Below, one piece after another: positions 37,429 to 47,853 of a stretch of DNA of 64,000 nt. The stretch's first letter is position 1, and every line of letters begins with the position of its first letter. The notes beneath the pieces are model-generated. The model was given only the letters and a program-made list of their open reading frames with translations, was not told the origin of the DNA and did no database searches. The DNA is from Streptomyces sp. Sge12. GTDB taxonomy: Bacteria > Actinomycetota > Actinomycetes > Streptomycetales > Streptomycetaceae. The stretch is from contig NZ_CP020555.1 of assembly GCF_002080455.1 (NCBI RefSeq), positions 3,348,001 to 3,412,000 of the forward strand, read 5' to 3'. The translations under genes and the position numbers were made by a program.

Positions 37429-38705
37429 AACGCGGTCCGCGATGCCGATTCTGCTGGCGTCGCGGCGCACTCCGGTTCGGTCCTGGGTGGGGACCCCGCA
37501 GTTGTTACGGGCTCCAGAGTAACCCGCCCGGAGCGCAGTGCACGACGCGCCATCATGATCGCGAGCCCGCAGAGGGTGGCGCAGTCCTTGAACGCCCGCC
37601 GCTTGTGGGCCAGCTCCGACGGCCACGGGACCAGGGCCACCTGGGGCGTCAGGGCCAGCCAGAACCAGGGCGAGCGGGGCATCGAGCCGGCCCGCACCCC
37701 CGAGGCCAGCAGCAGCGGGAGCACCACCAGGAGGTAGTGGTCGAAGGAGGGACGGGAGACCAGAAATGCGGCGAGCATCACCATGCAGGCCGTCTCCACG
37801 AGCCGCAGCTCCCCCTGGTCCGCATCGTCCGGCCGCCGCCAGCGCCGCCAGGCGCCCCACAGCCCGGCCGCGGCACCCGCGAAGGCCACCACCACCGCCA
37901 CCGGCTCCGGCACCCCCAGCCGCGGCAGCACGGCGATCGGAGAGGCGTCCCACGGCAGGGCGTAGGAGTCCTGCCCCTGCAACAGGAAGGGCAGCGTCTT
38001 GGTGAAGAACAGCGACGGACTGGGCATCATCAGCGCGCCGGCGAGCGAGACCCCCACCGGTACCAGCACGGCCACGGCCAGCGCCCGCCACTGCCGGGCG
38101 AACAGGAACAGCAGCCCGATCGGCACCAGCATCGGCTTGCAGGCGATCGCCAGCCCGATCACCAGGCCGGCCGCCCCCCACGACCGCCGCCGCGCGAGCA
38201 GCAGGGCCACCGGCAGCGCGGCCGCCGAGATGGCCGTCCAGTTGCCGATCAGCACGAGGTTCACGTACGGCTTGTAGGCGAGGGCGAAGACCGCGAGACC
38301 GCAGACCGCGAACCGCGAGCGCAGCGGCACCGCGAAAAGCCGCAGCGCGGCCAGCCAGCCGATGCCCAGCAGCCCCGACATCCCGACGGGCAGCACCCAC
38401 CGCAGCACCGTGTGCGGCAGCAGCGCCTCCGGAACCGCCATGATCACGGCGCTGGGCAGGTAGAGGAACCGCTTGTCCTCGTAGGGGGACCCGCCGGCCA
38501 GCAGCGTCTCGGCGGCCTTGACCACGAAGGCGTTGTCCGAGCCCCAGTTCTCCCGCAGGCTCGTGGAGACCGCGATCCCGAGGAGCACCGCGAGCGAGGC
38601 GAACTGCCAGAACCGGGAAGCCGGCCGCAGCAGCCAGTCGACCAGCCGGTTCCCGGACGTCTGGTTCTCCCACTTCATCAGCCAGATGCTCGGCCGCAGC
38701 CCCAC
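37425..38705 (-). CDS. polyprenyl-phosphate-type membrane glycosyltransferase (GT87/DUF2029)
   Basis: 426-aa protein with about 9-10 TM segments. The early periplasmic loop WGSDNAFVVKAAETLLAGGSPYED carries the Asp expected in GT-C enzymes, and YLPSAVIMAVPEALLP follows, as in mannosyl/arabinosyl transferases of the GT87 family. Substrate unknown. GTG 38705 (GAGGGG 9 nt upstream) or in-frame ATG 38678. Same strand and close to the ABC-F gene. Presence between truA and rplM is a Streptomyces-type insertion into this block. Confidence 0.8.
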   Translation of the reverse strand: MGLRPSIWLMKWENQTSGNRLVDWLLRPASRFWQFASLAVLLGIAVSTSLRENWGSDNAFVVKAAETLLAGGSPYEDKRFLYLPSAVIMAVPEALLPHTVLRWVLPVGMSGLLGIGWLAALRLFAVPLRSRFAVCGLAVFALAYKPYVNLVLIGNWTAISAAALPVALLLARRRSWGAAGLVIGLAIACKPMLVPIGLLFLFARQWRALAVAVLVPVGVSLAGALMMPSPSLFFTKTLPFLLQGQDSYALPWDASPIAVLPRLGVPEPVAVVVAFAGAAAGLWGAWRRWRRPDDADQGELRLVETACMVMLAAFLVSRPSFDHYLLVVLPLLLASGVRAGSMPRSPWFWLALTPQVALVPWPSELAHKRRAFKDCATLCGLAIMMARRALRSGRVTLEPVTTAGSPPRTEPECAATPAESASRTAF

Positions 38706-38748
38706 GACGCCTGCCCCTCACTCCACCGGAGGGGGCGACGGTCTCCCC

Positions 38749-40368
38749 CTAGCGCTTGCGTTCGACTCTACGTTCGTCCCAGACGGGTTCCTGAGTCTCC
38801 CGCACAACACCGTCCGAACCGAAGACCAGGTAACGGTCAAATGTGCGCGCGAACCACCGGTCGTGCGTGACGCACAGCACAGTGCCGTCGTAGGACTCCA
38901 GGCCGTCCTGGAGCGCCTCCGCGGACTCCAGGTCCAGGTTGTCCGTCGGCTCGTCCAGCAGCAGCGCCGTGGTGCCCGCCAGCTCCAGCAGCAGGATCTG
39001 GAAACGTGCCTGCTGGCCGCCGGAGAGCTTCTCGAAGGGCTGCTCGCCCTGGCGCTCCAGCTCGTAGCGGCGCAGGGCCCCCATCGCCTGGCCCAGGGGC
39101 TTGGCCGCCTCCGTCCACAGGATGTCGACGAGGGTGCGGCCGAAGAGCTCCGGGTGCGCGTGCGTCTGCGCGAAATGGCCGGGAACCACCCGTGCGCCCA
39201 GCTTCCAGGCGCCCGTGTGCTTGACGTCCTCGCCCGCCAGCAGCCGCAGGAAGTGCGACTTGCCCGAGCCGTTCGAGCCGAGCACCGCGACCCGCTCCCC
39301 GTAGAAGACCTCCAGGGAGAACGGCTTCATCAGCCCCGTGAGCTCCAGGTTCTCCACGGTCAGCGCCCGCACGCCGGTCCGGCCGCCCTTGAGCCGCATC
39401 TTGATGTCCTGCTCGCGCGGCGGCTCCGGCGGCGGGCCGGCCTCCTCGAACTTCTGGAAGCGGGTCTGCATCGCCCGGTAGCGCGAGGCCATGTCGGGGC
39501 TGGAGGCGGCCTGATTGCGCAGGCGCAGCACCAGGGCCCTCAGACGGGCGTGCTCCTCGTCCCAGCGCCGCTTGAGCTCCTCGAAGCGCGCGAAGCGCTC
39601 CTTGCGGGCCTCGTGGTACGTGGCGAAGCCGGAGCCGTGCACCCACACGTCGCTGCCCGTCGGGCTCGCCTCCAGGCTGATGATCTTCTCCGCGGCCTGG
39701 GTGAGCAGTTCCCGGTCGTGGCTGACGAAGAGCACCGTCTTGCGGGTGGCCTTCAGCTGCTCCTCCAGCCAGCGCTTGCCCGGGACGTCGAGGTAGTTGT
39801 CCGGCTCGTCGAGCAGCAATACCTCGTCGGGCCCGCGCAGCAGCGCCTCCAGCACGAGCCGCTTCTGCTCACCGCCCGACAGCGTGCGCACCTCGCGGAA
39901 CTGCGCGGAGTCGTACGGGATGGCCAGCGCGGCCATCGTGCAGACGTCCCACAGGGTCTCCGCCTCGTAGCCCTGGACATCGGCCCAGTCGCTGAGCGCC
40001 TGGGCGTACGCCATCTGCGCGGCCTCGTCGTCGACCGTGAGGATCAGCTGCTCGGCGTGGTCCACGGCCTTCGCGGCCTCCCGGATCCGCGGCTGGGCCA
40101 CGGAGACCAGCAGGTCCCGCACGGTCGTCTCGTCCCGTACGGAGCCCACGAACTGCGACATCACGCCGAGCCCACCGCTGATGGTGACCCCGCCGCCGTG
40201 CGGCTGGAGCTCCCCGGAGATCAGCTTGAGCAGGGTGGTCTTGCCGGCGCCGTTCGCCCCCACCAGGGCCGCCACCGACCCCTCCCCGACCCGGAAGGAG
40301 ACGTCGGGGAGCAGGACCCGCCCGTCGGGAAGGTAGTACTCCAGGTGGCTGGCTTCGAGATGTCCCAT
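38749..40368 (-). CDS. ABC-F family ATPase
   Basis: 539-aa soluble protein with two ABC domains and no membrane part. First domain: Walker A GANGAGKTT, signature LSGGEQKRL, Walker B LLLDEPDNYLD. Linker with basic coiled segment (about 240-310, ARKERFARFEELKRRWDEEH). Second domain: GSNGSGKS, LSGGQQARF, LLLDEPTDNLD. ABC-F proteins act on the ribosome E site as translation factors or antibiotic-protection proteins; which one cannot be told. The second Walker A ends KSH, not KST, a minor deviation. ATG 40368 preferred: minus-strand GACAAT lies 7 nt upstream (leaderless). Confidence 0.93.
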   Translation of the reverse strand: MGHLEASHLEYYLPDGRVLLPDVSFRVGEGSVAALVGANGAGKTTLLKLISGELQPHGGGVTISGGLGVMSQFVGSVRDETTVRDLLVSVAQPRIREAAKAVDHAEQLILTVDDEAAQMAYAQALSDWADVQGYEAETLWDVCTMAALAIPYDSAQFREVRTLSGGEQKRLVLEALLRGPDEVLLLDEPDNYLDVPGKRWLEEQLKATRKTVLFVSHDRELLTQAAEKIISLEASPTGSDVWVHGSGFATYHEARKERFARFEELKRRWDEEHARLRALVLRLRNQAASSPDMASRYRAMQTRFQKFEEAGPPPEPPREQDIKMRLKGGRTGVRALTVENLELTGLMKPFSLEVFYGERVAVLGSNGSGKSHFLRLLAGEDVKHTGAWKLGARVVPGHFAQTHAHPELFGRTLVDILWTEAAKPLGQAMGALRRYELERQGEQPFEKLSGGQQARFQILLLELAGTTALLLDEPTDNLDLESAEALQDGLESYDGTVLCVTHDRWFARTFDRYLVFGSDGVVRETQEPVWDERRVERKR

Positions 40369-40426
40369 GCCGCGCATTGTCCAGGCCGGGCCCCGATCCG
40401 CCCAAACGGATTAGGCGGGCACGCGC

Positions 40427-41278
40427 TCAGCAGCAGCCGGCGCCCGGCAGGGTCCGCATGTTGCGCGCTTCCTTGCTGCGGGCGGCCAGCAGCTCGTCCG
40501 CCGGGTAGCCGACCTCCTCCAGGGTCAGCCCGTGCGGCTTGACCACGTGCACCGAGGAGTCCCGTACGCCGGCCGCCAGCACCTTGCCGGGCCAGTCGGT
40601 GGGCCGGTGCCCGTCCCCGACGTGCAGCAGGGCGCCGACCAGCGAGCGGACCATGTTGTGGCAGAAGGCGTCCGCGCGGACGGTCGCGGTGATGATCCCG
40701 TCCTCGGCGCGCTCCCAGCTGAGCTGCTGGAGCGTACGGATGGTCGTGGCGCCCTCGCGCTTCTTGCAGTACGCGGCGAAGTCGTGCTCGCCGAGCAGCG
40801 GGGCGGCGGCCTCGTTCATGGCGTCCACGTCGAGCGGCCACTGGTGCCACAGCACGTGCCCGCGGCGCAGCGGGTCGACGCCGCCCCGGTGGTCGCCCAC
40901 GCGGTACGCGTAGCGGCGCCAGATGGCCGAGAAGCGCGCGTTGAAGCCCTCGGGGGCCTCGGCGACCTTCCACACCCGTACGTCGTGGGGCAGCCTGCCC
41001 GCGAGGCGCCGCAGCAGCAGACCGCCGTGCTCGGCCCACACCTCCTCGGCGAGGTCGAACTGCGCGACCTGACCGCGGGCGTGCACCCCCGCGTCGGTCC
41101 GCCCGGCCACGGTCAGCTCGACCGGCTCGGACAGCCGCATCACGGTCTGCAGGGCCGACTCCAGCTCGCCCTGGACGGTCCGCAGCACGCGCTGCTTCGC
41201 CCAGCCGGAGAAGTCCTTGCCGTCGTAGCTCAGGTCCAGCCGCACCCGGACATGCCCGGGCTCCACCTCGTCACTCAC
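40427..41278 (-). CDS. truA: tRNA pseudouridine(38-40) synthase
   Basis: 283-aa enzyme isomerising U38-U40 in the anticodon arm. Catalytic Asp62 in [29 protein letters not shown] and the [17 protein letters not shown] segment are canonical. GTG 41278 has AGAGGA about 9 nt upstream; an ATG at 41305 has no ribosome site. The end (CSPGAGCC-like GAGCC) is a Cys-rich tip. Confidence 0.95.
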   Translation of the reverse strand: MSDEVEPGHVRVRLDLSYDGKDFSGWAKQRVLRTVQGELESALQTVMRLSEPVELTVAGRTDAGVHARGQVAQFDLAEEVWAEHGGLLLRRLAGRLPHDVRVWKVAEAPEGFNARFSAIWRRYAYRVGDHRGGVDPLRRGHVLWHQWPLDVDAMNEAAAPLLGEHDFAAYCKKREGATTIRTLQQLSWERAEDGIITATVRADAFCHNMVRSLVGALLHVGDGHRPTDWPGKVLAAGVRDSSVHVVKPHGLTLEEVGYPADELLAARSKEARNMRTLPGAGCC

Positions 41279-41311
41279 GTGACCGATCCTCTCAGAATCA
41301 CCCATATGCAG

Positions 41312-41344
41312 AACGGGCCCGCCCCGGAAGGGGGCGGGCCCGTT
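41312..41344 (-). terminator. terminator of rpoA-rplQ operon
   Basis: AACGGGCCCGCCCC, 5-nt loop, GGGGCGGGCCCGTT between rplQ and truA. Perfect 14-bp stem. Confidence 0.85.
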
Positions 41345-41377
41345 CAGAGCCGTTCAAGCAAGCGTGATCCCGGGGGA

Positions 41378-41839
41378 TCAGGCCTCCTTGGTCTCCTCGG
41401 CGGGGGTCTCGACAGCCTCCGCCTCCTTGACCGCGCGCTTGGTGGCGGCCTCGGCCTCACCGGTGGCCTGCTGGGCGACCGTAAGGGCCTCGACCAGCTC
41501 GATCACGGCCATCGGGGCGTTGTCGCCACGACGGTTGCCGATCTTGGTGATGCGCGTGTAACCACCGGGGCGGTTCTCGTAGCGCGGGGCGATCTCGGTG
41601 AACAGCGTGTGCACGATGCTCTTGTCCGTGATCGTCTGCAGCACCAGGCGACGGTTGTGGATGTCGCCCTTCTTGGCCTTGGTGACCAGACGCTCGGCGT
41701 AGGGACGCAGGCGACGGGCCTTGGCCTCGGTGGTGGTGATGCGGCCGTGCTCGAAGAGCGCCTTCGCGAGGTTCGCGAGGAGGTGCTTCTCGTGCGCGGC
41801 GGAGCCGCCCAGGCGGGCACCCTTTGCGGGACGCGGCAT
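41378..41839 (-). CDS. rplQ: 50S ribosomal protein L17
   Basis: 153 aa. L17 core (1-115: [20 protein letters not shown] ... [20 protein letters not shown]) plus a Glu/Ala-rich acidic C-terminal tail of about 35 residues. AAGGAG 6 nt before ATG 41839. Last gene of the infA-rpmJ-rpsM-rpsK-rpoA-rplQ group. Confidence 0.97.
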   Translation of the reverse strand: MPRPAKGARLGGSAAHEKHLLANLAKALFEHGRITTTEAKARRLRPYAERLVTKAKKGDIHNRRLVLQTITDKSIVHTLFTEIAPRYENRPGGYTRITKIGNRRGDNAPMAVIELVEALTVAQQATGEAEAATKRAVKEAEAVETPAEETKEA

Positions 41840-41943
41840 TGTTACTCCTTCAAATCTGCACCGGCCGTGTCAGGTACCGGAGTCAGTTCCCTCAAGCGGT
41901 CGCGAGAGGGGGTGTGGGGGGCGCGAGCCCCCCACAAGCTTTT

Positions 41944-42966
41944 CTAGTACTGCTCGGTCTCGACGAAACCGGCGTCCGCGTCGTCGTCGGCGCCGAAGGC
42001 GTCGGCGGCGGCGGTCGGGTCGAATCCGGGCGGGCTGTCCTTGAGGGCCAGGCCCATGCCGGCCAGCTTCGCCTTGACCTCGTCGATCGACTTCGCACCG
42101 AAGTTGCGGATGTCGAGCAGGTCGGCCTCGGAGCGGGCGACGAGCTCACCCACGGAGTGGATGCCCTCGCGCTTGAGGCAGTTGTACGACCGAACGGTGA
42201 GCTCGAGCTCCTCGATCGGCAGCGCCAGGTCGGCGGCCAGGGCGGCGTCCGTCGGGGACGGGCCCATGTCGATGCCCTCGGCGTCGATGTTGAGCTCGCG
42301 CGCCAGACCGAACAGCTCGACCAGGGTCTTACCGGCGGACGCCATGGCGTCGCGCGGGCGCATGGCCTGCTTGGTCTCGACGTCGACGATCAGCTTGTCG
42401 AAGTCGGTGCGCTGCTCGACTCGGGTCGCCTCGACCTTGTAGGTGACCTTGAGGACCGGGCTGTAGATGGAGTCGACCGGGATACGGCCGATCTCCTGGC
42501 CCAGCTGCTTGTTCTGGACGGCGGAGACGTAGCCGCGACCGCGCTCGACGGTCAGCTCCATCTCCAGCTTGCCCTTGCCGTTGAGCGTGGCGAGGACCAG
42601 GTCCGGGTTGTGCACCTCGACACCGGCCGGGGGCGCGATGTCAGCAGCGGTGACCAGGCCGGGACCCTGCTTGCGCAGGTACATCACGACCGGCTCGTCG
42701 TGCTCCGAGGAGACGACCAGCTGCTTGATGTTGAGGATGATGTCGGTGACGTCTTCCTTGACGCCCGGCACGGTGGTGAACTCGTGCAGGACGCCGTCCA
42801 CGCGGATGCTGGTGACAGCGGCACCCGGGATGGAGGACAGGAGGGTACGGCGCAGGGAGTTGCCGAGGGTGTAACCGAAGCCCGGCTCCAGGGGCTCGAT
42901 CACGAACCGCGAGCGGTACTCGTCGACGACCTCTTCGGTCAGCGAAGGACGCTGAGCGATAAGCAT
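41944..42966 (-). CDS. rpoA: RNA polymerase alpha subunit
   Basis: 340 aa. N-terminal assembly domain (about 1-230: [35 protein letters not shown]) and C-terminal DNA/activator-binding domain (about 255-320: [37 protein letters not shown]) joined by a flexible linker. ATG 42966. Separated from rpsK by 196 bp with a hairpin, suggesting a processing site or own promoter. Confidence 0.98.
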   Translation of the reverse strand: MLIAQRPSLTEEVVDEYRSRFVIEPLEPGFGYTLGNSLRRTLLSSIPGAAVTSIRVDGVLHEFTTVPGVKEDVTDIILNIKQLVVSSEHDEPVVMYLRKQGPGLVTAADIAPPAGVEVHNPDLVLATLNGKGKLEMELTVERGRGYVSAVQNKQLGQEIGRIPVDSIYSPVLKVTYKVEATRVEQRTDFDKLIVDVETKQAMRPRDAMASAGKTLVELFGLARELNIDAEGIDMGPSPTDAALAADLALPIEELELTVRSYNCLKREGIHSVGELVARSEADLLDIRNFGAKSIDEVKAKLAGMGLALKDSPPGFDPTAAADAFGADDDADAGFVETEQY

Positions 42967-43162
42967 GTCTGTGTTCCTTCATTCGTGGACGCCCACTATT
43001 TGACGCCCGACGGAGTGCAGCACGGGGCTGCGGACTACAAGGGTACGGGCGGCACGTCCCCCGCGAGGGGTTCGTACCGCCCGGACACTCAAGAACGCAC
43101 AGGTGCGTCCGCTGCTTCAGACGCCGTTTCCCGCTTCGGTGAAGCGAGAAGTCCGGCAGTCG

Positions 43163-43567
43163 TCAGACGCGGCGGCGCTTCGGCGGGCGGCAGCCGTTGT
43201 GCGGGGTGGGGGTGACGTCCTGGATCGAGCCGACCTCGAGGCCGGTGGCCTGGAGGGAGCGGATCGCGGTCTCGCGGCCGGAGCCCGGACCCTTCACGAA
43301 GACGTCGACCTTGCGCATGCCGTGCTCCTGCGCGCGGCGGGCGGCCGACTCGGCAGCCATCTGCGCGGCGAAGGGGGTGGACTTGCGCGAGCCCTTGAAG
43401 CCGACGTGGCCGGCGGAGGCCCAGGAGATCACGTTGCCCGAGGGGTCCGTGATCGAAACGATGGTGTTGTTGAACGTGCTCTTGATGTGGGCGTGCCCGT
43501 GAGCGACGTTCTTCTTTTCCTTGCGGCGCACCTTCTTGGCAGCGCCCTGACGACCCTTGGGGGGCAT
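43163..43567 (-). CDS. rpsK: 30S ribosomal protein S11
   Basis: 134 aa. Basic N-terminus, [40 protein letters not shown] and C-terminal [18 protein letters not shown] are all canonical. No rpsD follows, unlike the usual alpha operon. Confidence 0.97.
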   Translation of the reverse strand: MPPKGRQGAAKKVRRKEKKNVAHGHAHIKSTFNNTIVSITDPSGNVISWASAGHVGFKGSRKSTPFAAQMAAESAARRAQEHGMRKVDVFVKGPGSGRETAIRSLQATGLEVGSIQDVTPTPHNGCRPPKRRRV

Positions 43568-43621
43568 CTAAATCTCCTACGGGAGGTGGTCGGTCCTACA
43601 GCGCAAGACCGCTGAACAGGA

Positions 43622-44002
43622 CTACTTCTTGCCCGGCTTCTTCTTACCGGCGATCGCGCGACGCGGGCCCTTGCGGGTACGCGCGTTGGTGCTGGTGCGC
43701 TGACCGTGCACCGGCAGGCCACGACGGTGGCGGATGCCCTGGTAGCACTGGATCTCGATCTTGCGGCGGATGTCGCCCTGGATCTCGCGGCGGAGGTCAC
43801 CCTCGGTACGGAGGTTGGCGTCCACGTACTCGCGGATCTTGACGAGGTCCTCTTCGGCCAGGTCACGAACGCGGGTGTTCGGGTTCACGCCGGTGGAGGC
43901 GAGGATCTCCTTGGACCGGGTGCGCCCGATACCGAAGACGTAGGTGAGTGCGATCTCCACGCGCTTTTCGCGCGGGATGTCAACACCGGAAACGCGTGCC
44001 AT
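43622..44002 (-). CDS. rpsM: 30S ribosomal protein S13
   Basis: 126 aa. [31 protein letters not shown], and the tail [20 protein letters not shown] that contacts P-site tRNA. ATG 44002. 200 bp downstream of rpmJ. Confidence 0.97.
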   Translation of the reverse strand: MARVSGVDIPREKRVEIALTYVFGIGRTRSKEILASTGVNPNTRVRDLAEEDLVKIREYVDANLRTEGDLRREIQGDIRRKIEIQCYQGIRHRRGLPVHGQRTSTNARTRKGPRRAIAGKKKPGKK

Positions 44003-44202
44003 TCAATGGCTCCTGTGTGTTCGGGGGTCTTCAGCAGAACCGACCCCGACCGCCGACCACCCGAAAGTGGGTGATGGTACGCCCGGGTCCCCGGCCCCCG
44101 CCGGAGGTACCGCCGGCCCCGTACAGGGCTGGGCGGGTTCTGCGTATGTACGTTTTCTTACGTCGCGCGAAGAACTGCGGAAGGCAGGTCGGTCGGCGTG
44201 CG

Positions 44203-44316
44203 TCAGCCCTGGCGCTGCTTGTGGCGCAGGTTGTCGCAGATGACCATGACCCGACCGTGACGGCGGATCACCTTGCACTTGTCGCAGATCTTCTTGACGC
44301 TCGGCTTGACCTTCAT
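44203..44316 (-). CDS. rpmJ: 50S ribosomal protein L36
   Basis: 37 aa: [20 protein letters not shown]... with zinc ligands Cys11, Cys14, Cys27 and His32, i.e. the zinc-binding (C+) form that can be replaced by a zinc-free paralog when zinc is low. ATG 44316. Follows infA by 73 bp. Confidence 0.97.
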   Translation of the reverse strand: MKVKPSVKKICDKCKVIRRHGRVMVICDNLRHKQRQG

Positions 44317-44389
44317 GTTGGTGAGGTTCTCCGGGTCAGTGCCACCACCCGCACCGGGACGGATGCCCAGGCAGGAGTGAGAGCAAGAT

Positions 44390-44611
44390 CTACTTGTATC
44401 GGTAGACGATCCGGCCACGCGTCAGGTCGTACGGAGAGAGCTCCACAACGACCCGGTCATCGGGGAGGATGCGGATGTAGTGCATGCGCATCTTGCCGCT
44501 GATGTGCGCGAGGACCTTGTGACCGTTCTGGAGTTCCACCTTGAACATCGCGTTCGGGAGGGACTCGATCACGGTGCCCTCGATTTCGATGGCACCTTGC
44601 TTCTTGGCCAC
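44390..44611 (-). CDS. infA: translation initiation factor IF-1
   Basis: 73 aa S1/OB-fold protein that occupies the A site during initiation. [38 protein letters not shown] and [11 protein letters not shown] are canonical. GTG 44611 with AAAGG upstream. Confidence 0.97.
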   Translation of the reverse strand: MAKKQGAIEIEGTVIESLPNAMFKVELQNGHKVLAHISGKMRMHYIRILPDDRVVVELSPYDLTRGRIVYRYK

Positions 44612-44689
44612 GCTTCGCCTTTCGAATCGGCTACCTTGATCGACTCCGTGCGCCATGCAGACATGGAAGTGCACGAGAGCCGACGAGTC

Positions 44690-44719
44690 AGTCTACGTCA
44701 GGGCACCCAGAAAGACGAA
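44690..44719 (-). promoter_or_regulatory. possible infA operon promoter
   Basis: Minus-strand TTCGTC (44714-44719), 18-bp spacer, TAGACT (44690-44695) in the map-infA gap. The -35 match is weak, but the -10 is good and the location is where the alpha-operon promoter is expected. Confidence 0.4.
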
Positions 44720-44749
44720 TCCGGAAAGTTTGCCCCAGAGTCTAGATCA

Positions 44750-45601
44750 TTAACCGAGGGGGTCCGGAGCCGTCGTGACTCCGTACTCCGCCAGCTTCGC
44801 CTTGCCGCAGTCCGGGCTGGTCAGGACGATGGGCCCGGCTTCCGTCAGCGCGATGGAGTGCTCCCAGTGCGAGGACCAGGTGCCGTCCGTCGTGATGACC
44901 GTCCAGTCGTCCGAAAGGACCTCCGTCTGGGCGGTTCCCAGGGAGACCATGGGCTCGATCGCCAGGCAGACGCCCGGAACGAGCTTGATCCCCTTGCCCC
45001 GCTTGCGCGAGACGTAGTTCAGCAGGTGCGGGTCCATGTGCATCTCGGACCCGATGCCGTGGCCGCCGTAGTCCTCGATGATCCCGAACTTGCCGAGGCT
45101 GTGCTCACCGGTGGTCGGACGGGGCTGGCGCTTGATGTACGTCTCGATCGCCTTGGAGATGTCCACGAGGCGGTTGCCGAGCTTCATGGCGGCGATACCG
45201 GCCCACATGGACTCCTCGGTCACCCGGGACAGCTCCACGAGCTCAGGGGCGTGCCCGGTGCCGACGAAGGCGGTGTACGCGGCGTCGCCGTGCCAGCCGT
45301 CCACGATCGCGCCGGCGTCGATCGAGATGATGTCGCCGTCCTTGAGGACGGTCTTGTCGTCCGGGATGCCGTGGACGACGACCTCGTTCACCGAGGTGCA
45401 GATCGTCGCGGGGAAGCCGCCGTAGCCGAGGAAGTTCGACTTGGCACCGGCGTCCGCGATGACCTTGCGGGCCACCATGTCCAGATCCCGCGTCGTGGCG
45501 CCCGGCACGGCCGCCTCACGGGTCGCAGCGTGGATCGCGGCGACGACCAGCCCTGCCTCGCGCATCTTCGCGATCTGCTCGGGGGTCTTGATCTGGACCA
45601 T
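44750..45601 (-). CDS. map: methionine aminopeptidase, type I
   Basis: 283 aa. Removes N-terminal Met from new proteins. Metal ligands are visible in DAGAIVDGWHGDAA (two Asp), GGHGIG (His), AIEPM (Glu) and the SHWEHSIAL Glu. ATG 45601 with GGAAGG 8 nt upstream. Follows adk as in most spc operons. Confidence 0.96.
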   Translation of the reverse strand: MVQIKTPEQIAKMREAGLVVAAIHAATREAAVPGATTRDLDMVARKVIADAGAKSNFLGYGGFPATICTSVNEVVVHGIPDDKTVLKDGDIISIDAGAIVDGWHGDAAYTAFVGTGHAPELVELSRVTEESMWAGIAAMKLGNRLVDISKAIETYIKRQPRPTTGEHSLGKFGIIEDYGGHGIGSEMHMDPHLLNYVSRKRGKGIKLVPGVCLAIEPMVSLGTAQTEVLSDDWTVITTDGTWSSHWEHSIALTEAGPIVLTSPDCGKAKLAEYGVTTAPDPLG

Positions 45602-45650
45602 GGGAAGTGCCTTCCACCTTCGGATCTGCGTTGTTCGGGTCTTTTCAACA

Positions 45651-45687
45651 GTACGGCCGCGATGTCCTGGGGACACCGCGGCCGTAC
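45651..45687 (-). other. hairpin in the adk-map gap
   Basis: GTACGGCCGCG and CGCGGCCGTAC pair over 11 bp and the loop pairs further (GTGTCC/GGACA). There is no U-tract; attenuator or processing site between adk and map. Confidence 0.6.
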
Positions 45688-45705
45688 CTGCACAAGAAAG
45701 GGCTA

Positions 45706-46353
45706 CTACTTCTTGAGGGCGTCCATCGCGCGCTTGGTGACGTCCGCGACCTCACCGAGGGCCGGGATGGTCACCAGCAGGCCCTGGGCCTTGTAGTAGT
45801 CGATGATCGGCTCGGTCTGCGTGTGGTAGACCTCCAGCCGGTTGCGGACCGTGGCCTCGGAGTCGTCACCGCGCTGGTAGAGCTCGCCGCCGCAGGTGTC
45901 GCAGACGCCCTCGGCCTTCGGCGGGGCGTACGTCACGTGGAAGACGTGCGAGGAGTCGTTGCGGCAGATCCGCCGGCCGGCGATCCGCTTGACGACCTCG
46001 TCCTCCTCGACCTCCAGGTCGAGGACGGCGTCGAGCTTCATGCCCGCGGCCTGGAGCATCTCGTCGAGGGCCTCGGCCTGCGAGACGTTGCGCGGGAAGC
46101 CGTCGAGCAGGAAGCCGTTCACGGCGTCCGGCTGCTCCATACGGTCCTTCGCCATGCCGATGGTCACCTCGTCGGGGACCAGGTCGCCGGCGTCCATGAA
46201 CGCCTTCGCCTGCTTGCCCAGCTCGGTGCCCTGGCTGATGTTGGCCCGGAACAGGTCGCCCGTGGAGATGTGCGGAATCGACAGGTTCTTGGCAAGGAAC
46301 GCGGCCTGCGTTCCCTTGCCCGCACCGGGCGGTCCAACGAGGACGATTCGCAT
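45706..46353 (-). CDS. adk: adenylate kinase
   Basis: 215 aa, long form. P-loop GPPGAGKGT (7-15), [10 protein letters not shown], and a LID domain (about 122-160) with Cys in RRICRND and CDTC, i.e. a probable structural-zinc or disulfide LID. ATG overlaps the secY stop by one base (TGATG), so translation is coupled to SecY. Confidence 0.97.
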   Translation of the reverse strand: MRIVLVGPPGAGKGTQAAFLAKNLSIPHISTGDLFRANISQGTELGKQAKAFMDAGDLVPDEVTIGMAKDRMEQPDAVNGFLLDGFPRNVSQAEALDEMLQAAGMKLDAVLDLEVEEDEVVKRIAGRRICRNDSSHVFHVTYAPPKAEGVCDTCGGELYQRGDDSEATVRNRLEVYHTQTEPIIDYYKAQGLLVTIPALGEVADVTKRAMDALKK

Positions 46354-47666
46354 CAGCGGAGGAACCCTTCGTAATTACGCTGCTGGAGCTGGCTCTCGAT
46401 CTGCTTCACGGTTTCCAGACCCACACCCACGATGATCAGGATGCTCGTCCCGCCGAACGGGAAGTTCTGGTTCGCTCCGAAGCCGGCCAACGCCATCGTC
46501 GGCACAAGAGCGATGAGACCCAGGTACAGCGACCCCGGCCAGGTGATCCGGTTGAGTACGTAGCTGAGGTACTCGGCGGTGGGTCGACCGGCGCGGATGC
46601 CCGGGATGAACCCACCATACTTCTTCATGTTGTCTGCAACTTCCTCGGGGTTGAACGAGATCGCCACGTAGAAGAACGCGAAGAAGACGATCAGGAGGAA
46701 GTACACCGCGATGTAGTACGGGTGGTCGCCCTTGACGAAGTGCTTCTGGATCCAGACGGCCCAGCCCGCGGTGGACCCGCTGAACTGCACGACCAGTGCC
46801 GGGATGTAGAGCAGCGACGAGGCGAAGATGACGGGGATGATGCCCGCCTGGTTCACCTTGAGCGGGATGTAGGTCGACGTACCGCCGTAGGCACGACGGC
46901 CGATCATGCGCTTCGCGTACTGGACCGGGATCCGGCGCTGCGCCTGCTCGACGAAGACCACCAGGCCGACCATCGCGAGGCCGACGAGCATGACGACGCC
47001 GAACTCGACCCAGCCGTCGGCGATCTTGCCCTGGAGCTTGATCTGCCAGAGGGCGCCGATGAAGCCGGCGGCGATCGAGATGAACATGAGGATCGACATA
47101 CCGTTGCCGATGCCGCGGTCGGTGATGAGCTCACCGAGCCACATGACGACACAGGTACCGGCGGTCATGGTGACGACCATGACGACGGTGGTGAAGATCG
47201 ACCGGTCGGGGACGATATCGCGAGCGGCCGAGCAGCCCTGGAACAGGGCGCCCGTGCGGGCCGTGGCGACGAGGCCCGTGCCCTGCAGGATCGCCAGCGC
47301 GACCGTCAGATAGCGCGTGTACTGAGTGATCTTCGCCGTGCCGGACTGGCCCTCTTTCTTGAGGGTCTCCAGCTTCGGGATGACCACGGTCAGCAGCTGC
47401 AGGATGATGCTCGCCGTGATGTAGGGCATGATGCCGAGCGCGAAGATCGTGATCTGCAGCAGCGCACCGCCGCTGAACATGTTGACCAGACCGAACAGCC
47501 CGTTGCTGCTGCCTGCCTGGTCGACACAGATCTGAACGTTCTTGTAGCTCACGCCGGGAACCGGGATGTGGGACCCGAGCCGGAACAGCACGATGATGCC
47601 GAGCGTGAAGAGCAGCTTCTTGCGCAGGTCGGGCGTCTTGAACGCCCGGGCGAACGCGGTGAGCAC
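46353..47666 (-). CDS. secY: protein translocase subunit SecY
   Basis: 437 aa, ten TM segments, the core channel of the Sec translocon. [15 protein letters not shown], the plug region after TM1 and [20 protein letters not shown] are conserved, as is [21 protein letters not shown] 47666 has AGGAGG 6 nt upstream. 187 bp after rplO, with a strong hairpin in the gap. Confidence 0.98.
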   Translation of the reverse strand: MLTAFARAFKTPDLRKKLLFTLGIIVLFRLGSHIPVPGVSYKNVQICVDQAGSSNGLFGLVNMFSGGALLQITIFALGIMPYITASIILQLLTVVIPKLETLKKEGQSGTAKITQYTRYLTVALAILQGTGLVATARTGALFQGCSAARDIVPDRSIFTTVVMVVTMTAGTCVVMWLGELITDRGIGNGMSILMFISIAAGFIGALWQIKLQGKIADGWVEFGVVMLVGLAMVGLVVFVEQAQRRIPVQYAKRMIGRRAYGGTSTYIPLKVNQAGIIPVIFASSLLYIPALVVQFSGSTAGWAVWIQKHFVKGDHPYYIAVYFLLIVFFAFFYVAISFNPEEVADNMKKYGGFIPGIRAGRPTAEYLSYVLNRITWPGSLYLGLIALVPTMALAGFGANQNFPFGGTSILIIVGVGLETVKQIESQLQQRNYEGFLR

Positions 47667-47784
47667 GGTGCCTCCTGCGACCCCCGCGCTACTGCGTCAG
47701 AGGTGACGGTCTGAGGGATCGACGAATACGACAAAGCAAAGGTGCACGCCACCTTACCGGCGAGTGTGCCTCCCGTGGAACGAC

Positions 47785-47822
47785 CGACCGGGGATGCCCC
47801 ATATGTGAGGCATCCCCGGTCG
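47785..47822 (-). terminator. hairpin between rplO and secY
   Basis: CGACCGGGGATGCC, 10-nt loop, GGCATCCCCGGTCG. A 14-bp stem that probably ends or reduces spc transcription; secY-adk-map may have their own promoter downstream, though I cannot place one confidently. Confidence 0.65.
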
Positions 47823-47853
47823 GGTTTCGAGCTATTCAGCCACTGAAATCGTC

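Noticed and set aside
44600..44660. tRNA-like TTCGAATC stretch
   Set aside because: No acceptor or anticodon stems can be formed around it; it is the infA leader.
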